Shown here piece by piece: positions 24,956 to 38,200 of a stretch of DNA of 64,000 bases (position 1 is its first letter; each line of letters opens with the position of its first letter). The position numbers were made by a program, and so were the translations under genes. This DNA is from Rhea pennata (lineage: Eukaryota > Chordata > Aves > Rheiformes > Rheidae). The notes beneath the pieces were generated by a model, which did no database searches, was not told where the DNA came from, and saw nothing but the letters and a program-made list of their open reading frames with translations. The stretch spans positions 14,293,501 to 14,357,500 of the forward strand of contig NC_084674.1 in assembly GCF_028389875.1 (NCBI RefSeq), in the 5' to 3' direction.

Positions 24956-26045
24956 CCGTCGAAAGCTGTGGGAAAGTTTGCTCTGCGGCGGTAGGGGCGG
25001 AAATAAATATTTGCCCGGTGTGCTGCGTTTCTCCCGAAGCGGCTCCGCGCCGCGGAAGCGCCGCCGAGCCGCGGCCGAGCAGCCTACAGCCCGGCGGCGA
25101 GGAGGGAAAGCGACGGCCGGAGCGCGGGCACCGTGCTCAGAAGCGCCCGCGGATCCGCACCGGCGGAGGCAGCACGTGGCGCCAGGCAGCGCCGGGGGCC
25201 GGGAGCCCCTTCCCAGGCGCTTGGAAGGGAAGGAGAAACCCAAAGGGAGCCAAGGAGACCTTCGGAGAGGAGCGGAAATCGAGGGGGAGCCGCGCGGGGA
25301 TGGCGCGGGGCCGAGGAGCAGAGTTACAGATTAATAACGCATGCAGCACAATTAATCTCGATTAGTTGTTATTTTACAGCGTCAGCAGCCCGCGGTCGTG
25401 GTTCCCGGGCTCCGCAGGGCCGGGCCACGTTACGGCACGCCTGGGAGGCCTCCAAGCACTGCGTCAGCGGGCAGGAAGCGGCGCGGGTGACTCACTCCGC
25501 GCACGCTTGCTCCCAGACCGGTGAACTAACACCCGGCCCGCCGGCCCCCTCCCACGAAGCGGGAGGCGGAGGGGGGTGCGCCGGCCCCCTGCTCCGGCCT
25601 CCTCGGCAGCCCCCGCCGCCCCGAGCCGAGCTGCGAGCTCGCGGGGCTCCGATTCCCAGCGCTTCCCGCCGGCTGCCCCCGCGGCGGCGGCAGCTCTCCG
25701 GATCGGGGCGTTTGGGCAACGGAGGGGCTGGGACCGGCATCGCGCTGGCGAGACGCCGAAGCCCGGCCTCGTCCTCTTGCCCGGCAGCAAACCGCCCAGC
25801 TGAAGCGTTTCCTTGCTGAAACTCCCGAGACACAAGAGCGGCGCAGCAACGCAGACAGCGTGAAAACCTGGGATCCGGGGGGACGGGCTCAGCGGAGGAA
25901 CAACGTAGCTCCCCGTCCGGGGAAGCTTTTCGTGCTTTCACCCAGAACGGACTGCGCTTACCGGGGCGCGCGGCTGGGGACAGCATGCGCACCCGCAGCC
26001 AGAGGGGAGCCGGGCAACCGCTGCACACCAGGGAGCGAAGCGCCA
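24956..26045. other. CpG-rich block with homeodomain and AP-1-like sites
   Basis: CpG-dense sequence broken by an AT island at 25326-25375. That island carries gattaata and, at 25353-25364, TAATCTCGATTA, an inverted pair of TAATC half-sites two bases apart. An AP-1-type gtgactcac lies at about 25487-25495. This looks more like a regulatory element or a non-coding promoter than a gene. The long open frames here are composition artefacts. Confidence 0.5.
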
Positions 26046-29000
26046 GTTACCACACAGCTGCTTTACTCCATCCTTTTGCTTTATTTTATGTTCATATTTC
26101 TTTGATATAATAGAATACAACTTATTTTACATAATGTATACAAACTATATCACAATGCTGTACAGAGCAAAGCATGAATTACACGGTAAAAACCGGGAGA
26201 CAAGTCACGAGGTTCTCCGCACTGCCAAGCCCACTGTTTTCCCTGTAGAAAATGGTTTTCACCCCGTTCTGTGATCTCCCAGGAAGCCTTCGATCTCCAT
26301 GAAGCTTCCCACCTAACCAAGGGCTCTCTGTCCCCGCTCCCCGGCCTCAAGGTAGGCTTGGCCAGACACCCGAGCGCTCGCCCAGCTCTGCCCAGCCAGG
26401 GCAGGGCTGGAGCGGCGCTGCTCCCGCTCGCCCTCCCGCCTCCGCCCAGCCCTGGCCGCCAGCCTCGAGACTTTTAGCCTTTCGCTTCCCATTGTTCTTA
26501 TCTCCATTTTTCACAAGCCCTAAAGAAAGCAGCTCTCTGTCTTTGGAGCATCATAATTATTCCCAGAGTAATTACTGCAGACTCAAAAAATCCCTCACTT
26601 TTTCTCCAAGGATGAGCTATTTTTTGCAGAGCACATGGGTGGCCTCAGATAAATCACTGGGTTTGGCAATTCCGTTTGCTGCGTTTATGAAAGTAGTGAA
26701 TCAATCTCAGCTCCACACTGAGCAATAGAGCCACAGCAGGATGCGGACCTGCCTCTCGTGATATTTTCTTTTTTTGTAGCTCTTCATGAATAAAGCTGGG
26801 AACCGTACTCGGAACTATCATCCAAGATATTATGGGATATTGTAAGTTAAATCTGGATTTAGGACTATCGCATCTCTAAGAATGTGCAATAAAATTATGG
26901 AAAAGGAGGGAAAGGAAAGCTTTTGGAGACTGCAAGAGAGCGGGGCAAGAGCTGCCAGGAGTCGGTGTCTCACAAACAACAGGGAGAAAGCAAGAAAGAC
27001 CAGGGGAGACAGACCATGGAAAAAGTTTGTAGATGGATCCCAAAACTGACCTCTGCAGGAATCCCAAATGAAGCACACAAACATGTGCAAATAACACGTA
27101 CAATTAGCAACAAAAGGAAGATACTGGCTACGGCTTCCCAGAACGCCCGTGTTCCTGCGGAACGTCCCATTGTGAACACAGCGCTACTTTTTAAATTATT
27201 TTTAATGAGTAATAAGAATAATAAACCACCCATTTTCCATTCTCTAACCTAATGGAATAAATATATAACTTCACAGCATCTGTATAACAATGTCTAGAAC
27301 ACTTTTCCAAATACGGAAGGATCAGGTTCCATTCCTGAAAGAGCAAAATTAAACCCACCCATGATAGAAATGATGACACCAGGCAGAAAAGCATACAGGA
27401 AGACATAAGCTTGTCTCCACGTCAATTCATTCAGAAACGTAGGCTAAATATACATTTAATGGGGGGAAAAAAAGTAGTTAGTTTACAAGAAATCATAGAC
27501 TTCTAACCTCTATTTCCTCTCCCAATTCCTTACATTCCAGTTCCCAAGCCACACACACCAGCAGATCAAACTTTGACCTTAAACCTCAAAGCAGGAGAAT
27601 TAGCCAAATACTTAAATTAAATAACTCTTTTTAAAAGAAAAGTCTGTTTCATTTTTCTAACTGCAAATTTTCCAGCTGGGAAGAGCGTTTTAGGCTGCTG
27701 CACTTTCCAAGTTTGTAGAAATGTTTCTGTCTCCTCTGTCCCATCCCTCATAACTTGAGAAATACACCATCTCACTCATCCAATCCTTTCTCAGCAGAAA
27801 CTCAGCAGGACTTTTGCTTAACGAAGAGGAATTCTCTGTCTCTAAAAGCTCCTCGAATTATCTTTGCATTTTGATCATACTCCCTGCAGTCCTTGAAACC
27901 ACTTCAAGCAAGCCGGGGCCGAGCTGACCTCCGCGGCTGCTGTTCGGCGTTCCAGAAATTCCTTCCGACCAGGCCCCAGAGCATCTGCTGCCGCTCTCCC
28001 GGGCTTCAGCAGCCAGAGGACTGAGCTACCTTCGCTGGACTGTAAGGTCAAGTGCTACTCCAAGGGCAGCCCAGCTGACAAAATCTCAGGCCCTACCTGT
28101 GTATCTGCTCTTTAAAACACCCAAACCAACCAAAACACCACTTTCTCATTTTATAACATCTTCATACTATTTAGTTATAATCTGCAGCAGAACTGTGGCC
28201 CAGCAAGCACACACCAAGTAGCCTATGCACTGGCACTGTCAACAAAATAAAGGCACTGTTGGAGATGCCACATGGCCTCTACCTTGGCAAAGGTAGGCAA
28301 AATACAGTTGACAACTTTTTCCAAGACTGCAGTAAAGTTAGAGGATAGAAATAGGTCCTGCCAGAACTAACGTTGTTGTTAATCAATAGAGTTACATGAA
28401 GGACATGATGCAAACTGGAAGATGGCAAACAGTCTCAAAAACTAAAAAAAGCAAAACATGTATTGGATAAGCAGGCAGTCGATACTAAGCTTCTTTTCCA
28501 GAAAAGGTTATGGCTATGGTTAAAAAGACATTTAAACCCTTAAATAGAATAAGATTTTGGTGGTTGTGCTATGGTCCCCTTTCTTAATTCATGACCAAGT
28601 CGTCATTCTTAGCTTAGCAACTTTAAAGCAGCAGCTGTGTCTCAGATACCAGAAAGGGGGCTGCATCTGCCCTACAAGCAAGCAGAAGACCATTGCATTC
28701 AACTAATGAGGGAAGCTTTGCCTGTGGAAAACATCATCACTTAAGTTTCCATATTGGTGGCATAACTGGAATATCTAAGTAATCGCGTGAGTGTGTTCTT
28801 GGACTAGTGTTAAGATTACTGCATAAAAGGAAACACTTTGAATTTCTGGCAAAATCAAGAAGCTTGGAACTGGTGGCTTTACATCCTGCTGGGCCTTTCA
28901 GGGGCCATAGGCATATATTTAGAACAGCAATTAGGTCAAGGCTTCCTGTCACTTTCAAGAAGTGTTTCTCCATCTGAATTCTTCCTTAATGAGAAGAGAG

Positions 29001-31198
29001 AAAAAGGAGGCAACTTTCCCTCTTTCGTTCTTGGCTTCTGGAGGGTTGCTTTACATCGGGCTCTGGAAGCACAAAAGGATGGGCTCAAGGAGCTTGTAGA
29101 CCACGAGTCCAGTCCTACAAAGAGGTATGTGCAAACAGATCAGGAGTATCGTGTCTAAATGAACCCATCCCTGTGGTTAGTGTACAAGAGAAGACATCTT
29201 ATTGGCCTCCTCCACCCTGTAGGCATGCACCAGCTAGAGCAAGTTTGCAACACAGACTCTGCCAACTCTCCCGAGTGAGTGCAGATGGGGCTCTCTATAT
29301 AACAGTTTTCATTTCAAGCAGGACCAGATCTTTCTCATCTGCCATAGCCTGCTGCCTCCATAAAGCAGTAAGATGCATATAGTAAACTTTGTGCTGAAAT
29401 TATTTTGATATGTAAACAAGAACCAACGGACAAGACAAAAAAAAAGTAGTAAGTCAAGTTTCTTTCATTTGGCACTGTTTTTCACAGAATATTCCTTTTA
29501 TTTTAACCCCCCTTGCTTCAAGTGGATCGTTATTTTTTAATATAATCTTTATTTTATCCACTAACTGGAAACATTACCTAATTCTGCTGAACTGCATCCT
29601 AAAGTATAACTTCCTAAAATTTCAAACTCATGGTACACTAAGTCACAGTGATTCCTATTCTAGATGTGTAAATAAAAATCCTCCCAAGTTTTGAAGGACG
29701 AAAGAAGATCTTAGTGAATATTCACTAAATCAGCCTCTTTATTTTTTTCTTTCCAGAAAGTAGCATTCAGTGTGCTATACATAGAGATAAGGACCACTGG
29801 AAAATGTTGAGAAAATATGAGCTGTACCCATAAGGTAGTGATGCTTCAAACATGTGTTGAAGTCCCTAAAATAAATTAAAAGCTGTATTGACAGACAGGA
29901 TGAAGGGAAAATCTGTTTCTGGGATTAGTAGTTACAAAAAGTCTTCCAGATTCTGAAGTAATCACAGGAAGAGATTTCCAGATGGCTAACCGGGATCTTA
30001 GTAAGACCAGGGAAGAAACATAGGTCCCTAAAGTTAGTGAGCACAGCAAATTTTCCAGGTAAATGGTATCTCAAGAACAATCTTGAGGATCTTCACATGA
30101 AGATGGGATTCAAAATATCCACTGAAAGAGGGCAGGATCTCCAGAACAGGTCAAAATCTCCTTGCCTTCCCAGCAGCAGGAAGAATGAGCTACTTCTCTT
30201 GCCTGGGGGAGACCACCATGCAGGAGGACCAGACCCTCTCCTTCAGGGAGGCCATTTGGAGCACAGCTGTGAGACAGACAACTGATAAGCGCTAAATAAA
30301 GCTTGAAGTCCTATGAGAAAGTTACCTCTCCCACAGGGAGCTGAACAGACAGGACCTCTTCAAATGTGGTTTTCCTCATGTTTTAGTCTGAGACTTAGCC
30401 ATTAGGGAAAGCAAAACATCTTAGGAACCACAAAAAGCAAGTGGGTGGTCTCCCCCATATCCTCCCTGCACCTCCCTCAAAAGGGCCAGGTGCCAGGCTG
30501 ATGGGCCAGTATGCCTAAGCGCTCCATCAGTTCACGGCAGCTTCTTGTGCTCTGGCTGATCGCTAGGCAGTGCTGGAGGTAGGAACTGGAAAAGGTAACA
30601 ACCAGACACAAGCAATTAGGAACCCGACCCAAAAGTTCATTAGCCAGCTGCGTCTTAAGCCAGAGAAAAGTGGCAACAGCCACTACTCAAGAAAGATTTG
30701 GAAAATACTATTCTATCCCTGGAATAACACCGTGTTCATCTTCATTTACTAGGGAAATATTTCAGAGAAGACAGCAGGCAACATAGGCAGCAGCTGCAGG
30801 CTATTAGGACCATTGCATCCCCAACACCTATATTCCAGCATAGTTGCACTGGATAGTTTAACTAGCCAAGAGGGCTCCAGGAAGCTCTAGAGCTTCCCTC
30901 ACCTCCTGTTTCTCATTAACAACATTGAGCAAAGTTGTGTGTTGAGGGAGGAAAGGCCCCCAGGCTGGGGCAGACAAGGGTGGGGGACAAACTTTCTCCT
31001 AAACTTCAGAAAAGGAGATCGGTAAGGGCTGAGCCTCAAGGATGAGTCCAGCCTCTCTGCAGGCTTTCCTTGTTCTGGTGTCCCCAGGAGGGCTATAACA
31101 CTAGCTTTTTGTACGGCAGTTTGGTATGGAAATACTCAACTACAAACACTCACAGGTACTTGCTAAACATCTTTTATATGTTTTTATATACATATGCA

Positions 31199-31225
31199 TA
31201 TATATATATATATATACACACACAC
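31199..31225. repeat. (TA)n(CA)n compound microsatellite
   Basis: A TA run of about nine copies passes directly into a CA run on the plus strand. Confidence 0.9.
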
Positions 31226-32089
31226 TTTATATACAGTCTTCTATCCTTGCCTGAATAGTGTATGTGCAGTTGCTTACCATTCACTAGGAGGCAGGTGTGC
31301 TGCAACCATCACCTTGAGCCTGCCCTGTGCACGAACACAGGCAGGAGGAAAGGTGTGGTCTGCCTACATTTCTCATAGTGATTCACTAGAAGACCTATTT
31401 CCTTAGGTAAATGGAGCATAGAAAACGCAGGTGAGGAGAAATCAGGGTTTTTCTCTTTCCAGCAAGTAGTAGAAGGATCAATGCATTACTGCCAAGGTAC
31501 AACTCACACAGGGATGGAAACTCCCAGTCTGATTGCTCCTTTCCCCTTTGGAGCAAGTTATCTCCCACTGAGGTACAAAGGAGAAGCACCAGCCCAGCCA
31601 GGCCAGAGCTGCTAGCTGCTTGCAGGATGTCTTTGAAAGCTGAATGACAAGCTGTAGAGCAGAGGTTCACCCTTGGCAACAGCTACAGCCATGCCTTGCT
31701 GAATCAATTTGCTTTTTCAGCTCTGGCAGAGAGCAGGATGCACATTTCTTACATGCTCCATTATGTAGTAAAGATTGAACCTGAATGTGCTGATATTTTC
31801 TAACAGACATTAGCAATCTTTTCTCCAGGAGGAAATGGAGCACTTCACTGACAGTTCATCAGACCCCAGAACACCAGTGCTCTGAATGACTAATGCATTG
31901 AATCACAGAAATGAGACAGTGGTTACTGTTACTTTATGGTTCAGGCATCATTTACAAAAGGCTTTCAGAGAACTGCAAAAACAGATTTCTAGAGGGATCT
32001 TGTAAAGGACAAAAGACCTATGCTTGTGCGTGGGATGTGGGTACCCCAGCATTCCCCAGCAGGCTGCAAGTATAAATTTTCCCATAGTT

Positions 32090-32115
32090 AAAAAAAAAAA
32101 AAAAAAAAAAAAAAA
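32090..32115. repeat. Poly(A)26 tract
   Basis: Uninterrupted A run on the plus strand. No retrocopy was recognised next to it. Confidence 0.9.
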
Positions 32116-35100
32116 GTGAAGAGCTTTTGCTAATAAATTCATTTGAAATGGAGTAGTTCAATTCAGATTCACAGAGCTGATTTGACTCAGATGACAGTGT
32201 TTCTTAACCAAGCGCACTTGACCATGAATCACATATGCATGTCATATACATTGTTCCTAAAATTTGCTCTCCCAGAACCATTTAAGGTTCCTGTTCTGCA
32301 ATAAAAGATGATGCAATTACTTATTAATAAAACGTAATGGTGCTAAGATCAAATCCAGGAAACTGGTCTCCTCCCTCTTAAAGTTCACTAACCATGCTAC
32401 ACTGTCCTATCCGGTAAGAAATTTAAGAAATGGCCAGATACAAACATACACAGAAAGATGAAAACAGTGCAAAGGTGACCCAGAACACACACTTGACACA
32501 TACTTTTTTTGTTCTTAGAAAACTGGTTAAGTTAAAAAGTGATGTAGCTTTCACTGTTCTCGCTCTGTCCATTATCAGGGGGATTAAATTTCCACATAGG
32601 AGAGCTGCAACTGAAAAATATTGCCATTATACTAAGCATAAGTAATCTTTTCTTTAACACAAAGCATGCACATGGCTTCCCCTCTCCCCCCAGCTTACAT
32701 TTTATGAGGATTTTGGACAGTCAGAAAAAACTCTCCTTCCATATGTTCAGGATGTTAAGATTTCAACCTCCTTGTAGCAGGAAAATAATGTCATCTTCTT
32801 TGTAATGGACAGCACTGAGCATACACACAGCACTTAAACAGTAATGCATGAACTGATCTCTGTCACCGCTGAGAACCGTGGTGATCCAGCAGCAGATCTC
32901 GTTCTGTCATGTTTGCAGATGCTCTGTTAAGGACTCCCGGGACACAGAGCAATTACTAGTGTTTGTTTCTGCTTTCCAGGAGCAGTTCTGTTTAGGAGAG
33001 AATAGAGAGGGATTATTTTTACCCTACAGTTTGGACTCAAGAGGGTGTGAACCGAATTCTTCTTCCCACCGAGATACATCGCCGTAACAGTTAAGTCAGT
33101 GCTACAGCGCCTTGTAACGGGGGCGCACAGCAGGGACAGCCTCTCGGACACTGCACACCATCCTGGAGGCTCACGGCGGGGGGAGGCAGTGCCCAGCTAG
33201 CAAAGCAGTCGGGGGCTGCACAGTTGAAGTGACTGCTGTATTTAGGCCACACACTGAGGGCTGCCTGAAGGCTTTGGGTTTATTTTTATTTTTTTTTTTT
33301 TGTTCAAGTCTGCTATACTCGACATCTGCCTCTTGTAAAAGAAAAAATAAAACCTCTCTTTTTTTCACTTTTATTTGATATTAACACAGATTAAAAATGT
33401 ACTGTAAATTGCACTGTCCAAATCTGCAGGATAGAGGAAAACATTCTATAAAGCATTTTCCACTTGCATGTGTATAGAGAGAAAAACATTAACGTGTAGA
33501 TAATTTTTTCCACATGTATTATGTACATTATAATATATATGAACAGAGAATGAGACAAAACATAACCAGAACAAAGATTTTTTTTTTTTTTTTTTTGAAG
33601 TTTCAAAAGAATCTTTGTCCATCTTAACCATAGGGATGGTTTCAGCAAAGCTCTATGGATGAGGCAATGAATGAGGTGATGGATGCATCAAAAGCATCTC
33701 ATTCATAATACATGAATTAGCCAAAGCAACACAGTTCTGAACTAAGACCACGCAGAGGATGTGCTGACACCAACATTTTTTCCTACAGCAGGAAAAGTCC
33801 ACACATCTTACCTTCTCCTGAAGTAGTCATGCACAGATCCACATTTCATTCTGCCCTACAATAAAATCCAGCACTTCCACCTCTTCTTACCAATGGCTAC
33901 AGTTATACCTGTAATGGCACTGTGCCATCATGGAAGCATATGCATTTGTACTGATAAGCGTATCTCCACTAAATCTCACCCCATAAAGTTACCTTTATGA
34001 GCGATTACTAAGACAAGAAGGTCCTTTTGCTCCCTGCTGCTTACGCTGGCTAGAAGGTTGTCTCCTAGTTAAAATATGCTATGCATAACTGAAAACTACT
34101 TTCTTCACCGTTCACCTGCTTAACGCTGCAAAAAAGGCTCCACATCATCTCGATGTTGTTGCAAAAAGCAAGGAAGTCTTCTGTGCTCAGGGAGAGGAAA
34201 GTCCTCTGGCCCAGCTTTGGCCACTCACACAGCAGTAAAAGATGGTGACCTTGCAAAGGAGATAGGAAACTCTGGGTCATACCAGACAGGTCAACATGAG
34301 AAAGAGGAAAAGAATGGAGCAGGCTTCCCATGAGCTTCAGGAACAGCGTGTGAAGGCAGGTTCTGTCTCCAAGGTCCATCTCTATTGCACTAAACAGCAT
34401 CTTCCATGTGTCAGCATCCAGCCAGGTCACGTCTCTTTCCCGAGCAAGACAATTTCACCCTCCACAGGATCAGGTGGTGGCAAGAGCACATTCACCATGT
34501 ACCACTGGCTGAAAGTGGGAGGCAGCAGGAGAGCAGGCAATAACTGAGATGGAGATGCTCTTTGGAGGCCTTAAAAATACTTTTCTCCTCTAGAGTGAAA
34601 ACTAGGAACAAGTTATTTCTCTATAGATCCCCTCACTTCATCCTTCTCTTTGTTCCTTCCTTTCCCTTCTCCCACACTCCTCTCTTCTCTGCACAGTGTG
34701 GGAATTGTCTCCAAAACACACTATTCCTCCCCACTTCCTTCCTAGCGAGACACCTGCACCTTCCTCCTCCAGAAAACCTCACCGCCCCTCAGAGATGAGG
34801 CTGGTAAGCCATACTTCTCAGGGCTTCAGTTTATTGTCTAGGAAATCAAGATAATCATATCTACACTACAAATGTGCTGGGGGGTGACAAATTCAGAGAC
34901 CAGAGTCCGGCCTTTTACATGTTGAAGGTGACAGGTAACTTGTTTCAAAAGAACATCCTAACTTATTTGAGGAAAAAAAAAAAAAAAGAAAAAAACTGTG
35001 GGCTAGGACTCTCTTCAGAAAGCTGAAGGGGAGGTATTTTTCATCATGAACATGTGATGAAGTGTTTTTGAAGTCTGTGTTTTGACATCACAGACTGTTA

Positions 35101-35218
35101 GTGGACCCTCCCGGCTTAAGACAATCAGTTTTACATGCAGTAAGGAATGTAATACAGAAGTAGAAGAAAAAAAATCCTTTCCAGCTTCAATGCCTATTTA
35201 ATAGTTACCTTGGGTCAG

Positions 35219-35237
35219 CCAATGCAATGTATATAAG
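35219..35237 (+). promoter_or_regulatory. CCAAT and TATATAAG motifs (weak promoter candidate)
   Basis: CCAAT at 35219-35223 is followed closely by TATATAAG at 35230-35237. The TATA word is a good match, but the CCAAT box is much nearer to it than usual and no gene start was recognised downstream. It may be chance in AT-rich DNA. Confidence 0.2.
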
Positions 35238-38200
35238 GACTTTTTCCCTCCCTTTTAACACCCCCTGTAAATGAAGAGGCAAGTGTTTACTTGGACAACA
35301 TCTGTCTTAGAGCAGTGCAGAATGAGCACTTGCCCAAGTCCTATCATAGTTTTAGCCTGATATCTCAGCAGAGATCCACACACACGTAAGTGTCAAGTAT
35401 CTCAGCTCCAACCTCATCATTTCAGCATACTGAATTTTAAGAGTTTGAAATACTTTTAGTTTTACCTGAACCTACACCATTAAAACTGTATTGAGAAGCA
35501 CAAAGCTTCAGTCTGCTAAGACAGACTGTGTGGATAAGTTTTATGTTATGCTCTGCTAAATCAAGTTCTTTCTGCCATAACATTAATATGATTAAGAAAC
35601 AGTCTACACAAAATTTTGACAGCTGATCAAGCGAATACTTGTAAAAATAAATGTAAAACAAAAGTATATAATTGCAAGTTGCTTACATACACTAAACACA
35701 AAGTTTGGACTCCAGCTGAAAGTCAGCCCCACAAGGCAGACTGCAGTATCTTGATATGCCAAAGCAAGACACTACCTTTCTTTCAATTGCAATGTTCAAA
35801 GTATGATCACATGAGCACTGTTGAACTACTGAGATTTAACTCACCCACACTTGAGCAGGCATAATCATGTTTGATGAATGAACCCTAGATCTCATTTCTC
35901 AAAACCCACCAGGGCCCACATTTTCACAGCAAATCTTAGCATGTGTGATTGCCAAAGAAACTACAGAGGTGTGAACTAGATGCAATGAAGGCCATGATGT
36001 CTGTCCAAGTCTGTAGACAGCTGCCACTCAAAGGAGTAGCAACAGCTAGGACCAAGAAAAAAAGCAATCAACTTGAATGCAAAACCTCAATAAAACCAGC
36101 AGTTAGTTTGAACTGCTTTTGAACAGGTAGGCTAGTTGATCCAGGATTTAGATATCCACAGATCTTTGAAGGATTGGCTTTCCCTTGTTCACATCCCAAA
36201 GGTCCTCTTCTCACCTCTCTTGTCAGCTTCATTAGTCAGGATAAGGAAGGGTGAAATGGTGGTATCCCTAACCAGCATTAACAGGATATGACTCTACTAT
36301 GAGTCATCATACAATCCTCTTTCTCCTCAACTGGCTTTCACAGCTGCTTGCACTTGCATCACTGGACACCTGAGCTAATACTTAAGCTAATACTCATCAA
36401 GACAAATTGCTTTCCCAGCTTGCTCTTCAGAGGCTGCCAGTAGTGATCTTCACACTGACCTGCTACAATTTCTTGTTTTCAAGGTATCATCAAAATCAAA
36501 AGGTTTAAAGACAGACCTCCAATATGTGCTCAAAGTCTGAAGAATAGTATAGCAGCTTTGTGATGAAATATCTGATTCAGCAGGATCTAGTTGAAGCTGA
36601 GCACTATTTACAGTACAAGAAATTAAGACAAAATTACCCACACATGGCAGGATACAACTAAATACACAACTATTTTTCTACATTCCAGAATAAAGGCAAA
36701 CTTACCATGTTTTAATGTTCTCCAGTGAAATGTATTTCATGTGAACTGGAAACCATAAATATTAATGAACCAAATAAACACTGTTACATGAGTCTGTACA
36801 CAAGAGTAGAATTGAGATGCCTTTGAGAAAGACCTCTGCCAGTACAGTAGTCTCATCTTCCATCTTGATATACATTACACCAAAGAAAACTTTGTCAATG
36901 AACTTTGTTGCCCATCTAATGGCAGTCAGTAGCAGAGATTCCCGGTAACCCCACATTCCAAGTAAGTGCAAGACCCTACATATCTGAAAAGCAATTCAGT
37001 TCTTCCCCCCCCCCCTCCAAAATATCCCAGTAGTACTCATTCTTCTGGAATTATTCCAGTGTCTGTTCCTTAATTGCTGGAGAGAGCATCAGTTTGGGGC
37101 AAACAGTTTTAACTACTTTCCCTATTTGAAGTGAAAAACACCATTTACTTCATCAGAGGTTCTTGTTATTTGACTACTAAATCTTCTCCTGAACAGGGTT
37201 AAAGATACACTTAGGAACATCTTTGTTCACCACACATTCAGTCTTTTGCATACAATATAGTGTGAATAAGGGAGATGAATAATTTGTTACTGGCTGGGAC
37301 ATAATTAAGAAACATATCAACATACTACTGTTCAGGTGCACTATGGCAGTAACTTTAAACCTGCTGTTTAATCAGACTGATGAGAATCACATAAATTTGA
37401 AAGTTTTGGAAACCAAAAGAACTACAATTCAGAGAAGTCCACAGAGAAAGTATATACTATTATTGCATCAAGCCGCAAAGATGCTGGCCAAACCAAATCT
37501 GCAAGTGCAATGAAAATCATCATGAAGTTGCTGCAGGCTATTTTTTCACTTACATGCCATTATAATAATTATGAAGTGGAAAAAAAAAAGAGCAATGAAT
37601 GTCTACTACAACGCCCAGCTACAGTTAGATTACAGTCTAGTTCTGCAACAGAAATGCTGCCAATCACCTGTGATTGCTACATATAGAAAGAAAAAAACCC
37701 TGTGTGCTAATATTATGCCTTACTAGGTTTAATTTTGATACTGAATATTATGAAAGAGCAAAGCTTTTCACTCATAATATTACTCCAGAGAAATAACTAG
37801 AGAACTAATTCAATGCTTGTCTCCTTGGTCTAAGGAAAAGCGTTCTGCCCTGGCACTTGGGAGACAAATTCAAGACGAAGTTAGTGATGGATATTGGACA
37901 TGATCCCTGATACCAGTAACATCCCCTGAAGAGCAGAAAGACAGGTGTTTTTTCCACATTGTATGTTTAAAAAGAAAAAAAAGTGAAGAGAACTATTAGA
38001 ATGCTTTAATATTAATTGTGATTTTAACTTTTTTAAACAGTGAAATAGAAGAGACAAGTTATCTGGGATCTTACAGCAGGTTTTATCATAGCCTGGACTG
38101 GAATCATAGTGTCTTAAACTACACCCTGGGGTAGAACCACAAAAGCAGAGCAAGCAGAAGGAGGGAAGCCCCTCTCCCAAGCTCTGCTGAAACTTTCCCA

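Larger units (their letters stand above)
26046..35180. other. AT-rich intergenic DNA between FLNB and SLMAP
   Basis: No coding exon, RNA gene or mobile element was recognised. Simple repeats are (TA)n followed by (CA)n at 31199-31225, A26 at 32090-32115 and T-rich runs at about 33285-33301 and 33580-33597. A small CpG-rich patch lies at about 26340-26470. The open frames are short and resemble no known family. Confidence 0.55.

Noticed and set aside
24950-26028. Plus-strand open frame of about 228 codons and minus-strand frames across the same block
   Set aside because: Arg/Ala/Pro/Gly-rich with no recognisable family, mutually overlapping on both strands; judged a composition artefact.
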